A stretch of 64,000 bases of DNA from Albidovulum aestuarii (GTDB lineage Bacteria; Pseudomonadota; Alphaproteobacteria; Rhodobacterales; Rhodobacteraceae). Position numbers and translations under genes: made by a program. This document shows, one piece after another, positions 47,330 through 56,813 of the stretch. The stretch covers positions 434,001 to 498,000 of the forward strand of contig NZ_JASBQQ010000003.1 in NCBI RefSeq assembly GCF_029961185.1. The letters run 5' to 3'. Under the pieces are notes generated by a model, which was not told the origin of the DNA, did no database searches, and was given only the letters and a program-made list of their open reading frames with translations. Positions within the stretch are counted from its first letter, which is position 1; each line of letters begins with the position of its first letter.

Positions 47330-47599
47330 TTAGGCGCCGCCCTCAACCTCTATGTATAATTCGATCGGATCGATCACAGTGTGTTGGGCCTTGCTCACTG
47401 CGGCCTCTGATGATCCAAGTATGGCCTTCATCTTGTCAAGATCGACGCCTTCAAAGACAATCGAGACCCTATCTTGATCCGAGTGCTTGAATATTCGGTG
47501 GCCAGAACAGAAGCCGGAGAAGATTTTTGTACGTACTTCTCCTCCGCCTAACCATGTGTGCATGTTCCCAACCGCGTGAGTTACGACAACCGTAGTCAT
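47330..47599 (-). CDS. Small hypothetical protein
   Basis: The 89-residue ORF starts at ATG 47599 with GGAG five bases upstream. It lacks a signal peptide or membrane helix and alternates strands and helices (MTTVVVTHAVGN; RVSIVFEGVDLDKMKAIL), as in small ferredoxin-like fold proteins. I recognise no family. Its base composition is less GC-rich than the neighbours, and it sits in the segment that separates purS from purQ, so it may have been acquired. Coding is likely but not certain. Confidence 0.55.
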   Translation of the reverse strand: MTTVVVTHAVGNMHTWLGGGEVRTKIFSGFCSGHRIFKHSDQDRVSIVFEGVDLDKMKAILGSSEAAVSKAQHTVIDPIELYIEVEGGA

Positions 47600-47834
47600 G
47601 TTGACTCCATGAGTTTCTGCCGTGCTTTGTCTGTGCCGCGGCGACGTTCAATCTAACAGGCCTTATCGAATATCCCTACAACTTCCGGAAAGTCCGCTTC
47701 GTCTGCTTTGCGGACCTGCAGGGTTTTGCGGTATGGCCAAGGTTTGACCCGGTTTGTTGAGTAAGTCCCATCTGGAATGTCGCGCGGCTTTGCGTTATGG
47801 GCCGGGGCAGAACGAGGCCCGAGGAGATTGCCCC

Positions 47835-48503
47835 ATGAAAGCCGCCGTCATCACCTTCCCCGGATCGAACTGCGACCGCGATCTGGCCGTCGCCTTCGAA
47901 CGCGCCGGAGCCGAGGTCGTGAAGGTCTGGCACAAGGACAGCGAACTGCCCAAGGGCACCGATATCGTCGGCATTCCGGGCGGCTTTTCCTTCGGCGACT
48001 ACCTGCGCTGCGGCGCGATTGCGGCGCAGTCGCCGGTCGCGGCTTCGGTCAAGGCTTTCGCCGAAAAGGGCGGGTATGTCATCGGCATCTGCAACGGTTT
48101 TCAGGTTCTGACCGAAACCGGTCTGCTGCCCGGTGCGCTTTTGCGGAACGCCACGCTGAAATATGTCTGCAAGGCGCTCGACCTGAAGGTTGCCACCACC
48201 GACAGCGCCTATACAGCCGGCTGGACGAAGGGGCAGACGATCCGCATCCCGATCGCCCATCACGACGGCAACTACACGATCGACGAGGACGGGCTGAACC
48301 GCATGAAGGGCGAGGACCGCATCGCCTTCACCTATGTCGAGAACCCGAACGGGGCCACGGCCGACATCGCGGGTGTCCTCTCGGCCAACCGCCGGGTCCT
48401 TGGCATGATGCCGCACCCCGAGCGTATGGCCGAGGCCGCGCATGGCGGGTCCGACGGATCGGTGCTTTTCCGCTCGCTCATGGACGCGATGGCGCTGAGC
48501 TGA
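47835..48503 (+). CDS. purQ: FGAM synthase glutaminase subunit PurQ
   Basis: The 222-residue class I glutamine amidotransferase supplies ammonia to PurL. The nucleophile is Cys86 in VIGICNGFQVL; GIPGGFSFGDYLR and the late His/Glu pair in MMPHPERM are present. ATG 47835 has GAGGAG eight bases upstream. It works with PurS, 4.6 kb upstream; purL is not in the window. Confidence 0.96.
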   Translation: MKAAVITFPGSNCDRDLAVAFERAGAEVVKVWHKDSELPKGTDIVGIPGGFSFGDYLRCGAIAAQSPVAASVKAFAEKGGYVIGICNGFQVLTETGLLPGALLRNATLKYVCKALDLKVATTDSAYTAGWTKGQTIRIPIAHHDGNYTIDEDGLNRMKGEDRIAFTYVENPNGATADIAGVLSANRRVLGMMPHPERMAEAAHGGSDGSVLFRSLMDAMALS

Positions 48504-48550
48504 GTGGCGGTGCTTGAGGCCTGGGGGCGCTGGGCTTACACTTGGGCATA

Positions 48551-50380
48551 ATGTCAGAGGAAAAGGCCCGCATCGTCTTTCCTGCCGCAGCCACCGGCAC
48601 CACGCCCCCCGCATCTGAGGAGGGCGATAGTCAACTGTCGCGGCGCCGTTTCGTGTCGATCCGCAATCCCTGGTGGCTGCGCCTGATCGTGCTGACGCTG
48701 ATTGCGGGCGCGGTGGCGGTGATCTGGGTCACGAACTCGTTCCTTGGCGACCGTTTTACCGAAACGACGCGCAACCGCGCCGAGGTGCGGCTGGCTCTCT
48801 ATACCGGCCATATCCTCAGCGAATTGCAGCGAACCTCGGTCGTGCCTCTTCTTCTGGCGCGCGATCCGCAGTTGATTTCGGCGCTCAACTCCTCGGAGTT
48901 TTCCAGCACGTCGCAGAACCTGATCTCGGCCCAGACCGAGATTGGCGCGGCGTCGATCCTGCTTCTGGATGCAAGCGGACGCACGGTCGCCGCGACAGAC
49001 CGGACCCAGATCGGCACGAATTTCGGGTCGGCCCCGCAATTCGTGAACGCGCAGCGGTCCAAGGATACGGTTTTTACGGTGGGTGAGCGCGCGACCGGTG
49101 GTTATGACTTCAGCTATTCTCGCGCGGTCCTGTCGGACAACCGGCTGGTCGGCGTCATTGTCGTCGGCGCCGAACTGGCCAAGTTCGAGCGGGTCTGGGC
49201 CGGGATTTCCGATGCCGTCGCGGTCGTGAACAGCGAAAACCGGGTGATCCTGTCGACGGAACCGCGCTGGCGCGGTCTGCCGATTGGCGAGGCGCTGGCG
49301 GTGCGCCCGGCACCCTCGGCCATTGCCCGGGCGTTCCAGGCGACGACGGACTGGGCCAACGACCCGCCTGATGCCTATATCCGCGGCGAGGCCGTGATGC
49401 GTAACGAGGCCCGCATTCCGTTCCGGGGCTGGAAGCTGATCAGCTTCACCACCTACGATTCGATCCGGGAGAAAGTGAACGCTTTCCTCGCGCTGGAAAT
49501 CATGGTCTTCGCGGTGCTGCTCTCACTGATATTTTACCTGCTCTCGCGCAGGGCCCGGCGTCAATCCGCCGTTGCACGGCGGGAATCTGCCGATCTGAGG
49601 CAGCTAAATGCCCGTCTTCAGCAGGTGATCGCTGAGCGCGAGAAGGTCCGCAAAGACCTTGAAGTGGCCGAACAGACGCTGGCGCAATCCTCGAAACTCG
49701 CCGCTCTGGGCGAGATGTCGGCTGCGGTGAGCCATGAACTGAACCAGCCGCTCGCGGCGATGAAGACCTATCTCGCGGGGGCGCGTCTTCTGTTGCAGCG
49801 CCGCCGGGCGGAAGAGGCGCTGTCATCTTTTCAGCGCATCGACGATCTGATCGAACGCATGGGCGCGATCACACGGCAATTGAAAAGCTATGCCCGCAAG
49901 GGTGGTGAAGCCTTTGAGCCTGTCGATGTAAGGTCTTGTATTTCATCGGCTTTGTCGATGATGGAGCCGACGCTTCGGACAAGGTCGGTGCGCATCACGC
50001 GGATGCTGACCCGCGAAAGCGTGGTGGTGATGGCCGACCGTGTGCGGCTGGAACAGGTGATCATCAACCTTCTGAGAAATGCGCTCGACGCGACGCGGCA
50101 GAGCGCTGATCCCGAGATCGAGATCATCCTGACGGCGGGCGAGACGGTGACGCTTGCGGTCCGCGACAATGGTCACGGGATCGACGATCTCGAAAACCTC
50201 TTTGAGCCTTTCTACACCACCAAGAAGCCCGGAGAGGGGGTTGGACTGGGGCTGGCCATTTCGTCCGGGATCGTGAAAGACCTTGGCGGGCGCCTCACGG
50301 CGCGAAACGCAGCAGGGGGCGGGGCTGTATTCGAGGTACAGCTCCCCATATTGACCGGGAAGACGCAGGCAGCGGAGTGA
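48551..50380 (+). CDS. Sensor histidine kinase, DctB-like
   Basis: The 609-residue kinase has a membrane helix at about 40-62, a periplasmic double-Cache-like domain (about 65-310), a second helix (about 313-335), a coiled-coil linker, and a C-terminal kinase. The H-box SHELNQPLAAMKTY holds His395 and is of the DctB (HPK4) type. The N, G1 and G2 boxes are NLLRNALDA, DNGHGID and GVGLGLAIS. DctB senses C4-dicarboxylates in characterised species. The ligand here is unknown because no dctP-type transporter adjoins. The regulator gene follows 11 bases later. Confidence 0.88.
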   Translation: MSEEKARIVFPAAATGTTPPASEEGDSQLSRRRFVSIRNPWWLRLIVLTLIAGAVAVIWVTNSFLGDRFTETTRNRAEVRLALYTGHILSELQRTSVVPLLLARDPQLISALNSSEFSSTSQNLISAQTEIGAASILLLDASGRTVAATDRTQIGTNFGSAPQFVNAQRSKDTVFTVGERATGGYDFSYSRAVLSDNRLVGVIVVGAELAKFERVWAGISDAVAVVNSENRVILSTEPRWRGLPIGEALAVRPAPSAIARAFQATTDWANDPPDAYIRGEAVMRNEARIPFRGWKLISFTTYDSIREKVNAFLALEIMVFAVLLSLIFYLLSRRARRQSAVARRESADLRQLNARLQQVIAEREKVRKDLEVAEQTLAQSSKLAALGEMSAAVSHELNQPLAAMKTYLAGARLLLQRRRAEEALSSFQRIDDLIERMGAITRQLKSYARKGGEAFEPVDVRSCISSALSMMEPTLRTRSVRITRMLTRESVVVMADRVRLEQVIINLLRNALDATRQSADPEIEIILTAGETVTLAVRDNGHGIDDLENLFEPFYTTKKPGEGVGLGLAISSGIVKDLGGRLTARNAAGGGAVFEVQLPILTGKTQAAE

Positions 50381-50391
50381 AGAGGTAGTTC

Positions 50392-51723
50392 ATGGCACGC
50401 GCGATGAAAGTGGCGATCGTCGATGACGAACAGGACATGCGGCAGTCGATCAGCCAGTGGCTGGCCCTGTCGGGGTTCGACACCGAGACCTTTGCCTGCG
50501 CGGAAGATGCGCTGAAGGCGATCGGATCGGATTATCCCGGGGTCGTGGTGTCGGATATCAAGATGCCGGGCATGGACGGGATGGCGTTCCTCAAGCGTCT
50601 GATGAGCGTTGATAGCGGGCTGCCCGTGGTGATGATCACTGGCCATGGCGATGTGCCGATGGCGGTGGAGGCGATGCGGGTTGGGGCCTATGATTTCCTT
50701 GAAAAGCCGTTCAATCCCGACCGCATGACCGAACTTGCGAAACGCGCGAGCCAGGCTCGACGCATGACGCTCGACAACCGGGCGCTCAGGAAGGAACTGA
50801 GCGACGGCACCACGATCATGAAGAAACTGATCGGCAATTCCCCGGCGATGGAGCGGTTGCGCGAGGATATCCTCGACCTCGGTCAGGCCGATGGCCATGT
50901 GCTGATCGATGGCGAGACCGGGACCGGCAAGACGCTGGTCGCCCATGCTCTGCATGCGGTGGGGCCGCGGGCGGGCAAGAAATTCTCGGTCCTGTCCTGT
51001 GCGGCCTATTCGGAAGACCAGCTCGGCACGCGGCTTTTCGGACCGATGGAGGAGGGTGGGCAGATCCCGCTCGTCGAGGAGGCGCGCGGCGGTACGCTGG
51101 TGCTGGAGGATGTCGAGGCGCTGAGCCAGCCTTTGCAGGCGCGGCTCCTGACCTTCATTAACGATCAGGGCACCCCGGCCGAGACGCGGATCATCGCCAT
51201 CTGCAACGACCATGAACAGGGCAGGACAGTCGAGGACGCTCTGCGCCCCGACCTCTATTTCCGCCTTGCCGCCCTCAAGATCATGCTGCCACCGCTGCGG
51301 TCGCGGGGCGAGGATATCCTGACTCTCTTTACCCGGCTCGCCGAACAGTTCGCCGAGGAATATGGCTGCGATGCGCCGCAGGTGACGGCGCAGGAGGCCG
51401 CTCAACTCTTGCAGGCGCCCTGGCCCGGCAATGTCCGCCAGCTTATCAATGTCGCTGAGCGCGCCGTTCTGCAGAACCGGCGCGGCTCGGGCTCCATCGC
51501 CTCACTTCTCATGGCCGAGAACGAAGAGGCGGGGCCGGTGATGACGACGGAAGGCAAGCCATTGAAAGACTATGTCGAGAGCTTCGAAAAGATGCTGATC
51601 GACAATACGATGCGGCGCCACAAGGGCTCCATCGCGGCGGTGATGGAAGAGCTTTGCCTGCCGCGCCGGACGCTGAACGAGAAGATGGCGAAGTATTCGC
51701 TGCAGCGGTCAGATTACCTCTGA
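50392..51723 (+). CDS. DctD-like response regulator lacking GAFTGA
   Basis: The 443-residue regulator has a receiver domain (acidic pocket Asp11/Asp12, phosphoacceptor Asp55 in VVSDIKMPG, Lys in EKPFNP), an AAA+ domain with Walker A GETGTGKT (174-181), and a C-terminal Fis-type HTH (AAVMEELCLPRRTLNEKMAKY). The sigma54-contacting GAFTGA loop is missing: after RLFG the sequence runs PMEEGGQIPL. Walker B is LVLEDVE rather than the usual F-L-D-E. It is therefore unlikely to activate sigma54 RNA polymerase and may act like the Rhodobacter NtrC type with another sigma factor. Paired with the preceding kinase. Confidence 0.88.
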   Translation: MARAMKVAIVDDEQDMRQSISQWLALSGFDTETFACAEDALKAIGSDYPGVVVSDIKMPGMDGMAFLKRLMSVDSGLPVVMITGHGDVPMAVEAMRVGAYDFLEKPFNPDRMTELAKRASQARRMTLDNRALRKELSDGTTIMKKLIGNSPAMERLREDILDLGQADGHVLIDGETGTGKTLVAHALHAVGPRAGKKFSVLSCAAYSEDQLGTRLFGPMEEGGQIPLVEEARGGTLVLEDVEALSQPLQARLLTFINDQGTPAETRIIAICNDHEQGRTVEDALRPDLYFRLAALKIMLPPLRSRGEDILTLFTRLAEQFAEEYGCDAPQVTAQEAAQLLQAPWPGNVRQLINVAERAVLQNRRGSGSIASLLMAENEEAGPVMTTEGKPLKDYVESFEKMLIDNTMRRHKGSIAAVMEELCLPRRTLNEKMAKYSLQRSDYL

Positions 51724-51732
51724 GGCGAATGT

Positions 51733-51753
51733 AAGGTGGGTTTAACCCACCTT
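51733..51753 (+). terminator. Hairpin after the response regulator gene
   Basis: AAGGTGGGTT (51733-51742) pairs with AACCCACCTT (51744-51753). It begins about ten bases after the stop at 51723. The following T-run is poor, so efficiency is uncertain. Confidence 0.6.
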
Positions 51754-52167
51754 GCCTCCGGCCTGCGGCGGCGCACGCCAAATTGGCCATTGTGTTCGAC
51801 CGGCGTTCCCCGCTAATGTCGCTCCACGTCGATCCGGCGCGTTACCTGCGCCCCGACCCATCAGATTTGCTGCCGTCCTGCGCGCCGGAACCGCACCGGT
51901 CCCGGGCAGGGCAATGGCAGGCCGATTGGCCGCAAGGCCGCACATTCGCCCCGTCAGCCGCGTCCGGCCCCGGGGCCCGAGTTGGATGCCGCGAGGCATC
52001 CGGGACAGAACCGCGATGAAGCGCGTGAGGACAGAGCAGCGGACCACCGGCAGGCCTTCGGCCGCCGCCCCACTGTGTTCCGCACCGCCTTTCGCATCAG
52101 CAATTGAATGCCGTTTGCGTGCCGGCCCGCCAGGGTCCCGGCCGCTTTCTGCGTTCGGAAAGATTAC
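51754..52167 (+). promoter_or_regulatory. Long, structured leader region of rne
   Basis: No gene is seen in these 414 bases. Several stable hairpins are visible: GGCC-GCAA-GGCC (51928-51939, GNRA loop), the palindrome GGCCCCGGGGCC (51966-51977), GGATGCC-GCGA-GGCATCC (51984-52001, GNRA loop), and GGCC-TTC-GGCC (52053-52063). A long leader fits the known autoregulation of rne through its 5' UTR in other bacteria. The transcription start is not known. Confidence 0.55.
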
Positions 52168-54930
52168 ATGGCCAAGAAAATGCTCATCGATGCCACCCAC
52201 GCGGAAGAGACCCGCGTTGTGGTGGTCGACGGAAACAAGGTTGAGGAATTCGACTTTGAAACCGTCAACAAACGCCAGCTTGCCGGCAATATCTATCTAG
52301 CCAAGGTCACGCGGGTCGAACCCTCGCTTCAGGCTGCCTTTGTCGATTACGGCGGCAACCGTCACGGCTTCCTCGCCTTTTCGGAAATCCATCCGGATTA
52401 TTACCAGATCCCGGTCGCGGACCGGCAGGCGCTTCTGGAAGAAGAGCGTGCCTATGCCGAGGCGCAGGAGGCCGAGGAGAACAACCGGGGCCGTCGCCGC
52501 AGCAGGCCGAAACCCAAGTCAAAGGCCGAGAAGGCCCGGTCCGACGACGCGGTGGTCACGAGCGACGATATCCCGGGCATGACCGTGGTCGACCTCGATG
52601 ACGAGGATGCCGATCAGACGGACGCTACGGACGTGACCGAGACCGTCGAGGACAGTGCTGTGGCGGAGGCCGCACACACGTCCGACACGGCAGCTGCGGC
52701 AACGGACAATGACGCCGATGACGGGAACGGCGAGGCCGAGGCCGACGCGCCCTATGTCGCGGCCGACCATGCCTCTGACACCGACGAGGAAATCGAATCG
52801 GTTGCAGACGAGGACGTGGCCGAGGAGATCCGTCAGCCGAGGAAGCCCCGCCCGCGTCGCTACAAGATCCAGGAAGTGATCAAGGTCCGGCAGATCATGC
52901 TGGTCCAGGTCGTCAAGGAGGAGCGCGGCAACAAGGGTGCGGCGCTGACAACCTATCTGTCGCTTGCAGGCCGCTACTGCGTACTGATGCCGAACACCGC
53001 CCGGGGCGGCGGGATCAGCCGCAAGATCACCAATGCCGCCGATCGCAAAAAGCTGAAGGAAATCGCCGGAGAGATCGAGGTGCCACAGGGCGCTGGCCTG
53101 ATCATCCGCACCGCCGGAAGCCAGCGCACCAAGGCCGAGATCAAGCGCGACTACGAATACCTGATGCGGCTGTGGGAGCAGATCCGCGATCTGACGATGA
53201 AGTCGATCGCGCCCGCGCCGATCTACGAGGAAGGCGACCTGATCAAGCGCACGATCCGCGACCTTTACAACAAGGATATCGACGAGGTGCTCGTCGAGGG
53301 ACCCGAGGGCTATCGCGCGGCCAAGGACTTCATGAAGATGATCATGCCGTCCCACGCCAAGAACGTGAAACACTACCACGAGGGCCTGCCGCTCTTCGCC
53401 CGTTATCAGGTCGAAACCTACCTCGCGGCGATGTTCAACCCGACGGTGCAGCTCAAGTCCGGCGGCTATATCGTCATCGGCGTGACCGAGGCGTTGGTCG
53501 CCATCGACGTGAACTCGGGCCGGGCGACCAAGGAAGGCTCGATCGAGGAGACCGCGCTCAAGACCAACCTTGAGGCAGCCGAGGAAGTGGCGCGGCAGTT
53601 GCGCCTGCGCGACCTCGCGGGCCTGATCGTCATCGACTTCATCGACATGGAGGAGCGCAAGAACAACGCCGCCGTCGAGAAGCGCCTGAAGGAAAAGCTG
53701 AAAACCGACCGCGCCCGCATTCAGGTGGGCCGCATCTCGGGCTTCGGCCTTCTGGAGATGAGCCGCCAGCGGCTGCGTCCGGGGATGCTGGAATCGACGA
53801 CCGCCCCGTGCCCGCATTGTCACGGCACCGGCATCATCCGGTCGGACGACAACCTTGCCCTGCAGATCCTGCGCCAACTGGAGGAAGAAGGGACCCGCAA
53901 ACGGTCGCGTGAAGTGCTGCTGAAGGCGCCCGTTGCCGTCGTGAACTTCCTCTTCAACCAGAAGCGTGAGCATCTGGCCCAGATCGAGGCGCGTTACGGC
54001 ATGTCGATCCGGATCGAGGCCGATCCGGCGATGGTCAGCCCCGATTTCTCCATCGAGAAGTTCAAGACCGCGACCCGGGTCGTACCCGAGGCCTCGCCGG
54101 TCGTTTCGGTCGATGCGCTGCGTCTGGCCGAGGAGGAAGAGGACGATATCGTCGAAGCCGAGGTCGACGTTGAGGAGGAGGATGACGCTTCCTCCGTTGC
54201 GCCCACGGTCACGACCGACGGTGAGGGCGATGCCCCGCGCAAGAAGAAGCGCCGCCGTCGGCGGCGGCGGAAGGGTGGCGGCAATGGCGCAGACGCGGTC
54301 CAAAGCGCCGAGCAGGATGGCGACAGCGATGCCGGTGCGGAAGATGCGGATGCGGTGACCGAGACGGCGGCGGAAACTGCGGTGGAACCGGTCGCCGAAG
54401 AGGCAGCAGCCGAGAAGCCGAAATCGCGCCGCAGCCGGTCGCGCAAGAAAAAGCCGGAGACCGAAGCCGTGGCGGAACCCGCTGAGGCTGTCGCTACCGG
54501 GGAAGCACCGGTCGAGGCCGCGTCCTCCGAGGGGGGCGAGGCCGAAGCGGAGCCCAAGAAAGCCGCGCCGCGCAAGCGTGCGGCGACGGGCCGGAGCCGG
54601 GCAAAGAAGCCGACCGAGACCGAAGCCGAGGCAGAACCCGCCCAGGCGGTGGAAGCCGAGGCCGAGCCGAAAAAACCGGCAAAGCCCCGGACCTCACGCA
54701 GCCGCAAGGCGGCGGCGAAGCCTGCCGCCGAAGAGGCGCCGGCAGCCGTGGCGGCGGAACCTGCTGCACCGGCAGCGGAAGCGCCCACCAAGCCCAATCA
54801 CGAACCGGCCCCTGAACCCGTGGCCGCAGAGGCCGGAGCAGCCTTGCAACCCGATCCGCAGATGGCGGAAACGGCTGAGGAAGAAGCCGCGAAGCCCAAG
54901 CGGCGCGGTTGGTGGTCGCTCGGGCGATAA
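52168..54930 (+). CDS. rne: Ribonuclease E
   Basis: The 920-residue endoribonuclease starts RNA decay and processes rRNA and tRNA. It has an S1 domain near the N-terminus (about 35-120) carrying a large acidic insertion (about 105-230) as in other Alphaproteobacteria, an RNase H-like/DNase I-like catalytic core with Asp447 (VAIDVNSG) and Asp490 (IVIDFIDM), and the zinc-link CPHCHGTG (Cys548, Cys551). The C-terminal 250 residues are disordered, with KKKRRRRRRRKGG and Ala/Glu/Lys-Pro repeats, the degradosome scaffold. ATG 52168 follows GGAAAG. Confidence 0.96.
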   Translation: MAKKMLIDATHAEETRVVVVDGNKVEEFDFETVNKRQLAGNIYLAKVTRVEPSLQAAFVDYGGNRHGFLAFSEIHPDYYQIPVADRQALLEEERAYAEAQEAEENNRGRRRSRPKPKSKAEKARSDDAVVTSDDIPGMTVVDLDDEDADQTDATDVTETVEDSAVAEAAHTSDTAAAATDNDADDGNGEAEADAPYVAADHASDTDEEIESVADEDVAEEIRQPRKPRPRRYKIQEVIKVRQIMLVQVVKEERGNKGAALTTYLSLAGRYCVLMPNTARGGGISRKITNAADRKKLKEIAGEIEVPQGAGLIIRTAGSQRTKAEIKRDYEYLMRLWEQIRDLTMKSIAPAPIYEEGDLIKRTIRDLYNKDIDEVLVEGPEGYRAAKDFMKMIMPSHAKNVKHYHEGLPLFARYQVETYLAAMFNPTVQLKSGGYIVIGVTEALVAIDVNSGRATKEGSIEETALKTNLEAAEEVARQLRLRDLAGLIVIDFIDMEERKNNAAVEKRLKEKLKTDRARIQVGRISGFGLLEMSRQRLRPGMLESTTAPCPHCHGTGIIRSDDNLALQILRQLEEEGTRKRSREVLLKAPVAVVNFLFNQKREHLAQIEARYGMSIRIEADPAMVSPDFSIEKFKTATRVVPEASPVVSVDALRLAEEEEDDIVEAEVDVEEEDDASSVAPTVTTDGEGDAPRKKKRRRRRRRKGGGNGADAVQSAEQDGDSDAGAEDADAVTETAAETAVEPVAEEAAAEKPKSRRSRSRKKKPETEAVAEPAEAVATGEAPVEAASSEGGEAEAEPKKAAPRKRAATGRSRAKKPTETEAEAEPAQAVEAEAEPKKPAKPRTSRSRKAAAKPAAEEAPAAVAAEPAAPAAEAPTKPNHEPAPEPVAAEAGAALQPDPQMAETAEEEAAKPKRRGWWSLGR

Positions 54931-54950
54931 GCCTATGACCGTATGACATG

Positions 54951-54984
54951 AAAAGGCCGGGCAGATCGCCCGGCCTTTCTCTTT
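54951..54984 (+). terminator. Intrinsic terminator of rne
   Basis: A 10-bp stem (54953-54962 with 54968-54977), a five-base loop and a T-rich tail lie about 20 bases after the rne stop. Confidence 0.85.
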
Positions 54985-55312
54985 GGGTGGGTCAGCAAGT
55001 CGCGTTAGTCTGGTTAGCGCCCTTTGCGGACCGAGTGTAATTACCCTCCCAGTTCCGGCTGTGCGTATAAGCGTGAAGAATTTTGGAACAAAACCCTTCA
55101 TACCGGCAGGGAATGCTCTGGCCAAAACTGTGCGCTCGACGCCGCCCAGACCCGTCAGGCACATCCGCACTGTCCCGTCGTCCGCACACAGGCATAGTGG
55201 TGCCTTTAGAACTTTTCGTCGCTTTCATATCCCAGATGCGACGAAGCCCCGGAGATGATCCGGGGCCTCATGTTTGGCAAGTGGTCCCGGATCACGTCCG
55301 GACTGCCTTGCC
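54985..55312. other. Gene-free stretch between rne and the ALDH7 gene
   Basis: No gene is seen. A hairpin with 8-bp arms GCCCCGGA/TCCGGGGC (55246-55253 with 55259-55266) is the likely terminator of the convergent aldehyde dehydrogenase gene on the minus strand. The rest shows no recognised motif. Confidence 0.5.
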
Positions 55313-56812
55313 TCAGAAGTCGAACTTCACGCCTTGCGCCAGCGGCAGCTGGGCCGAGTAGTTGATCGTGTTCGTCTGCCGCCGCATGTAGCCCTTCCAG
55401 GCGTCCGAACCGCTTTCACGGCCACCGCCCGTCTCCTTTTCGCCGCCGAAAGCGCCACCGATCTCGGCGCCCGAGGGGCCGATATTGACGTTGGCGATGC
55501 CGCAGTCGGAGCCTGCAGCGGACAGGAACGCCTCGGCCTCGCGCATATTCAGCGTGAAGATGCAGGACGAGAGGCCCTGCGGCACGTCGTTCTGAATGGC
55601 GATGGCCTCCTCCAGCGTCTCGTAGCCCATCACATAGAGGATCGGCGCGAAGGTTTCGGTCCGCACGGTGTCGGTCTGCTTCGGCATCTCGGCAATCGCC
55701 GGTTCGACATAGGCCCCGCCCTGCGGCACGCCCGAGGTCACGGTCTTGCCGCCATGGACTGTACCGCCCTCGGCCTTGGCCTTTTCTAAGGCCGCCTGCA
55801 TCCTGTCGCGCGAGGCATGGTCGATCAGCGGGCCGACCAGCGTCGTCCCCTTGCGCGGATCGCCGATAGGGAGCGAGCCATAGGCCTTGGTCAGCTTGGC
55901 GACCAGATCGTCCTTGATCGAGTTATGCGCGATGAGGCGGCGGAGCGTCGTGCAGCGCTGGCCCGCCGTGCCGACGGCGGAAAAGACGATGGCGCGGACG
56001 GCCATGTCGAGATCGGCCGAGGGCGCGACGATCATGGCATTGTTGCCGCCAAGCTCCAGGATCGGTCGCCCCCAGCGCCCCGCGACCTTCGGGCCGACGA
56101 TGCCGCCCATGCGGGTGGAGCCGGTGGCCGAGACGATGGGCACGTCCTGCGAGTTCACCAGCGCCTCACCGATGGCCGGGCCGCCGATGACGAGTTGGCA
56201 AAGCCCCTCGGGTGCGTCGCCGAAGCGCTTGAGCGCGCGTTCCATGATCTTCATCGAGGCCATGGCGGTCAGCGGCGTCTTTTCGGACGGTTTCCAGATC
56301 ACCGGATCGCCGCAGACGAGGGCAAGGGCGGTGTTCCACGACCAGACCGCGACGGGGAAGTTGAAGGCGGTGATGATCGCGCAGGGGCCGAGCGGGTGCC
56401 AGGTCTCCATCATCCGGTGGCCGGGACGTTCAGACGCGATGGTCAGCCCGTAGATTTGGCGCGAGAGGCCGACCGCGAAATCGCAGATGTCGATCATCTC
56501 CTGCACCTCGCCGAGGCCTTCGGAGGTGATCTTACCCGCCTCCAGCGTCACTACCGCGCCAAGCTCGTCCTTGGCCGCGCGCAGTTCCTCACCCAGAAGC
56601 CGCACCAGTTCCCCCCGGCGCGGTGCGGGCACGGTGCGCCAGGCTTTGAACGCTTCCTGCGACTTCGCGATGATCTTGCCCATGTCCGCCGGGTCAGTTT
56701 CGCGCACCCGCGCCACTTCGGCCCCGTCGATGGGCGAATGCACGGCCAGCGTGCCGCCGGTTACTTCCGCTTCGGTCAGGCCCGCGGCCTTGATGATGTC
56801 ATTGTGGCTCAT
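55313..56812 (-). CDS. Aldehyde dehydrogenase, ALDH7 type (2-aminoadipate semialdehyde dehydrogenase)
   Basis: The 499-residue enzyme has the ALDH core: ELGGNNA with the general-base glutamate, catalytic Cys287 in GTAGQRCTTLRRL, and FNFPVAVWSWN. Its C-terminus INYSAQLPLAQGVKF is the signature of ALDH7/antiquitin, the enzyme oxidising 2-aminoadipate 6-semialdehyde to 2-aminoadipate in lysine breakdown. It is the last gene of the run starting at 62561 and lies one base from the acyltransferase-like gene. Lysine catabolism is supported by glutaryl-CoA dehydrogenase in the same cluster. Confidence 0.9.
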   Translation of the reverse strand: MSHNDIIKAAGLTEAEVTGGTLAVHSPIDGAEVARVRETDPADMGKIIAKSQEAFKAWRTVPAPRRGELVRLLGEELRAAKDELGAVVTLEAGKITSEGLGEVQEMIDICDFAVGLSRQIYGLTIASERPGHRMMETWHPLGPCAIITAFNFPVAVWSWNTALALVCGDPVIWKPSEKTPLTAMASMKIMERALKRFGDAPEGLCQLVIGGPAIGEALVNSQDVPIVSATGSTRMGGIVGPKVAGRWGRPILELGGNNAMIVAPSADLDMAVRAIVFSAVGTAGQRCTTLRRLIAHNSIKDDLVAKLTKAYGSLPIGDPRKGTTLVGPLIDHASRDRMQAALEKAKAEGGTVHGGKTVTSGVPQGGAYVEPAIAEMPKQTDTVRTETFAPILYVMGYETLEEAIAIQNDVPQGLSSCIFTLNMREAEAFLSAAGSDCGIANVNIGPSGAEIGGAFGGEKETGGGRESGSDAWKGYMRRQTNTINYSAQLPLAQGVKFDF

Positions 56813-56813
56813 G

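Noticed and set aside
52519-54303. Long open frame antisense to rne
   Set aside because: The rne frame has all catalytic motifs; the antisense translation looks like a random shadow.
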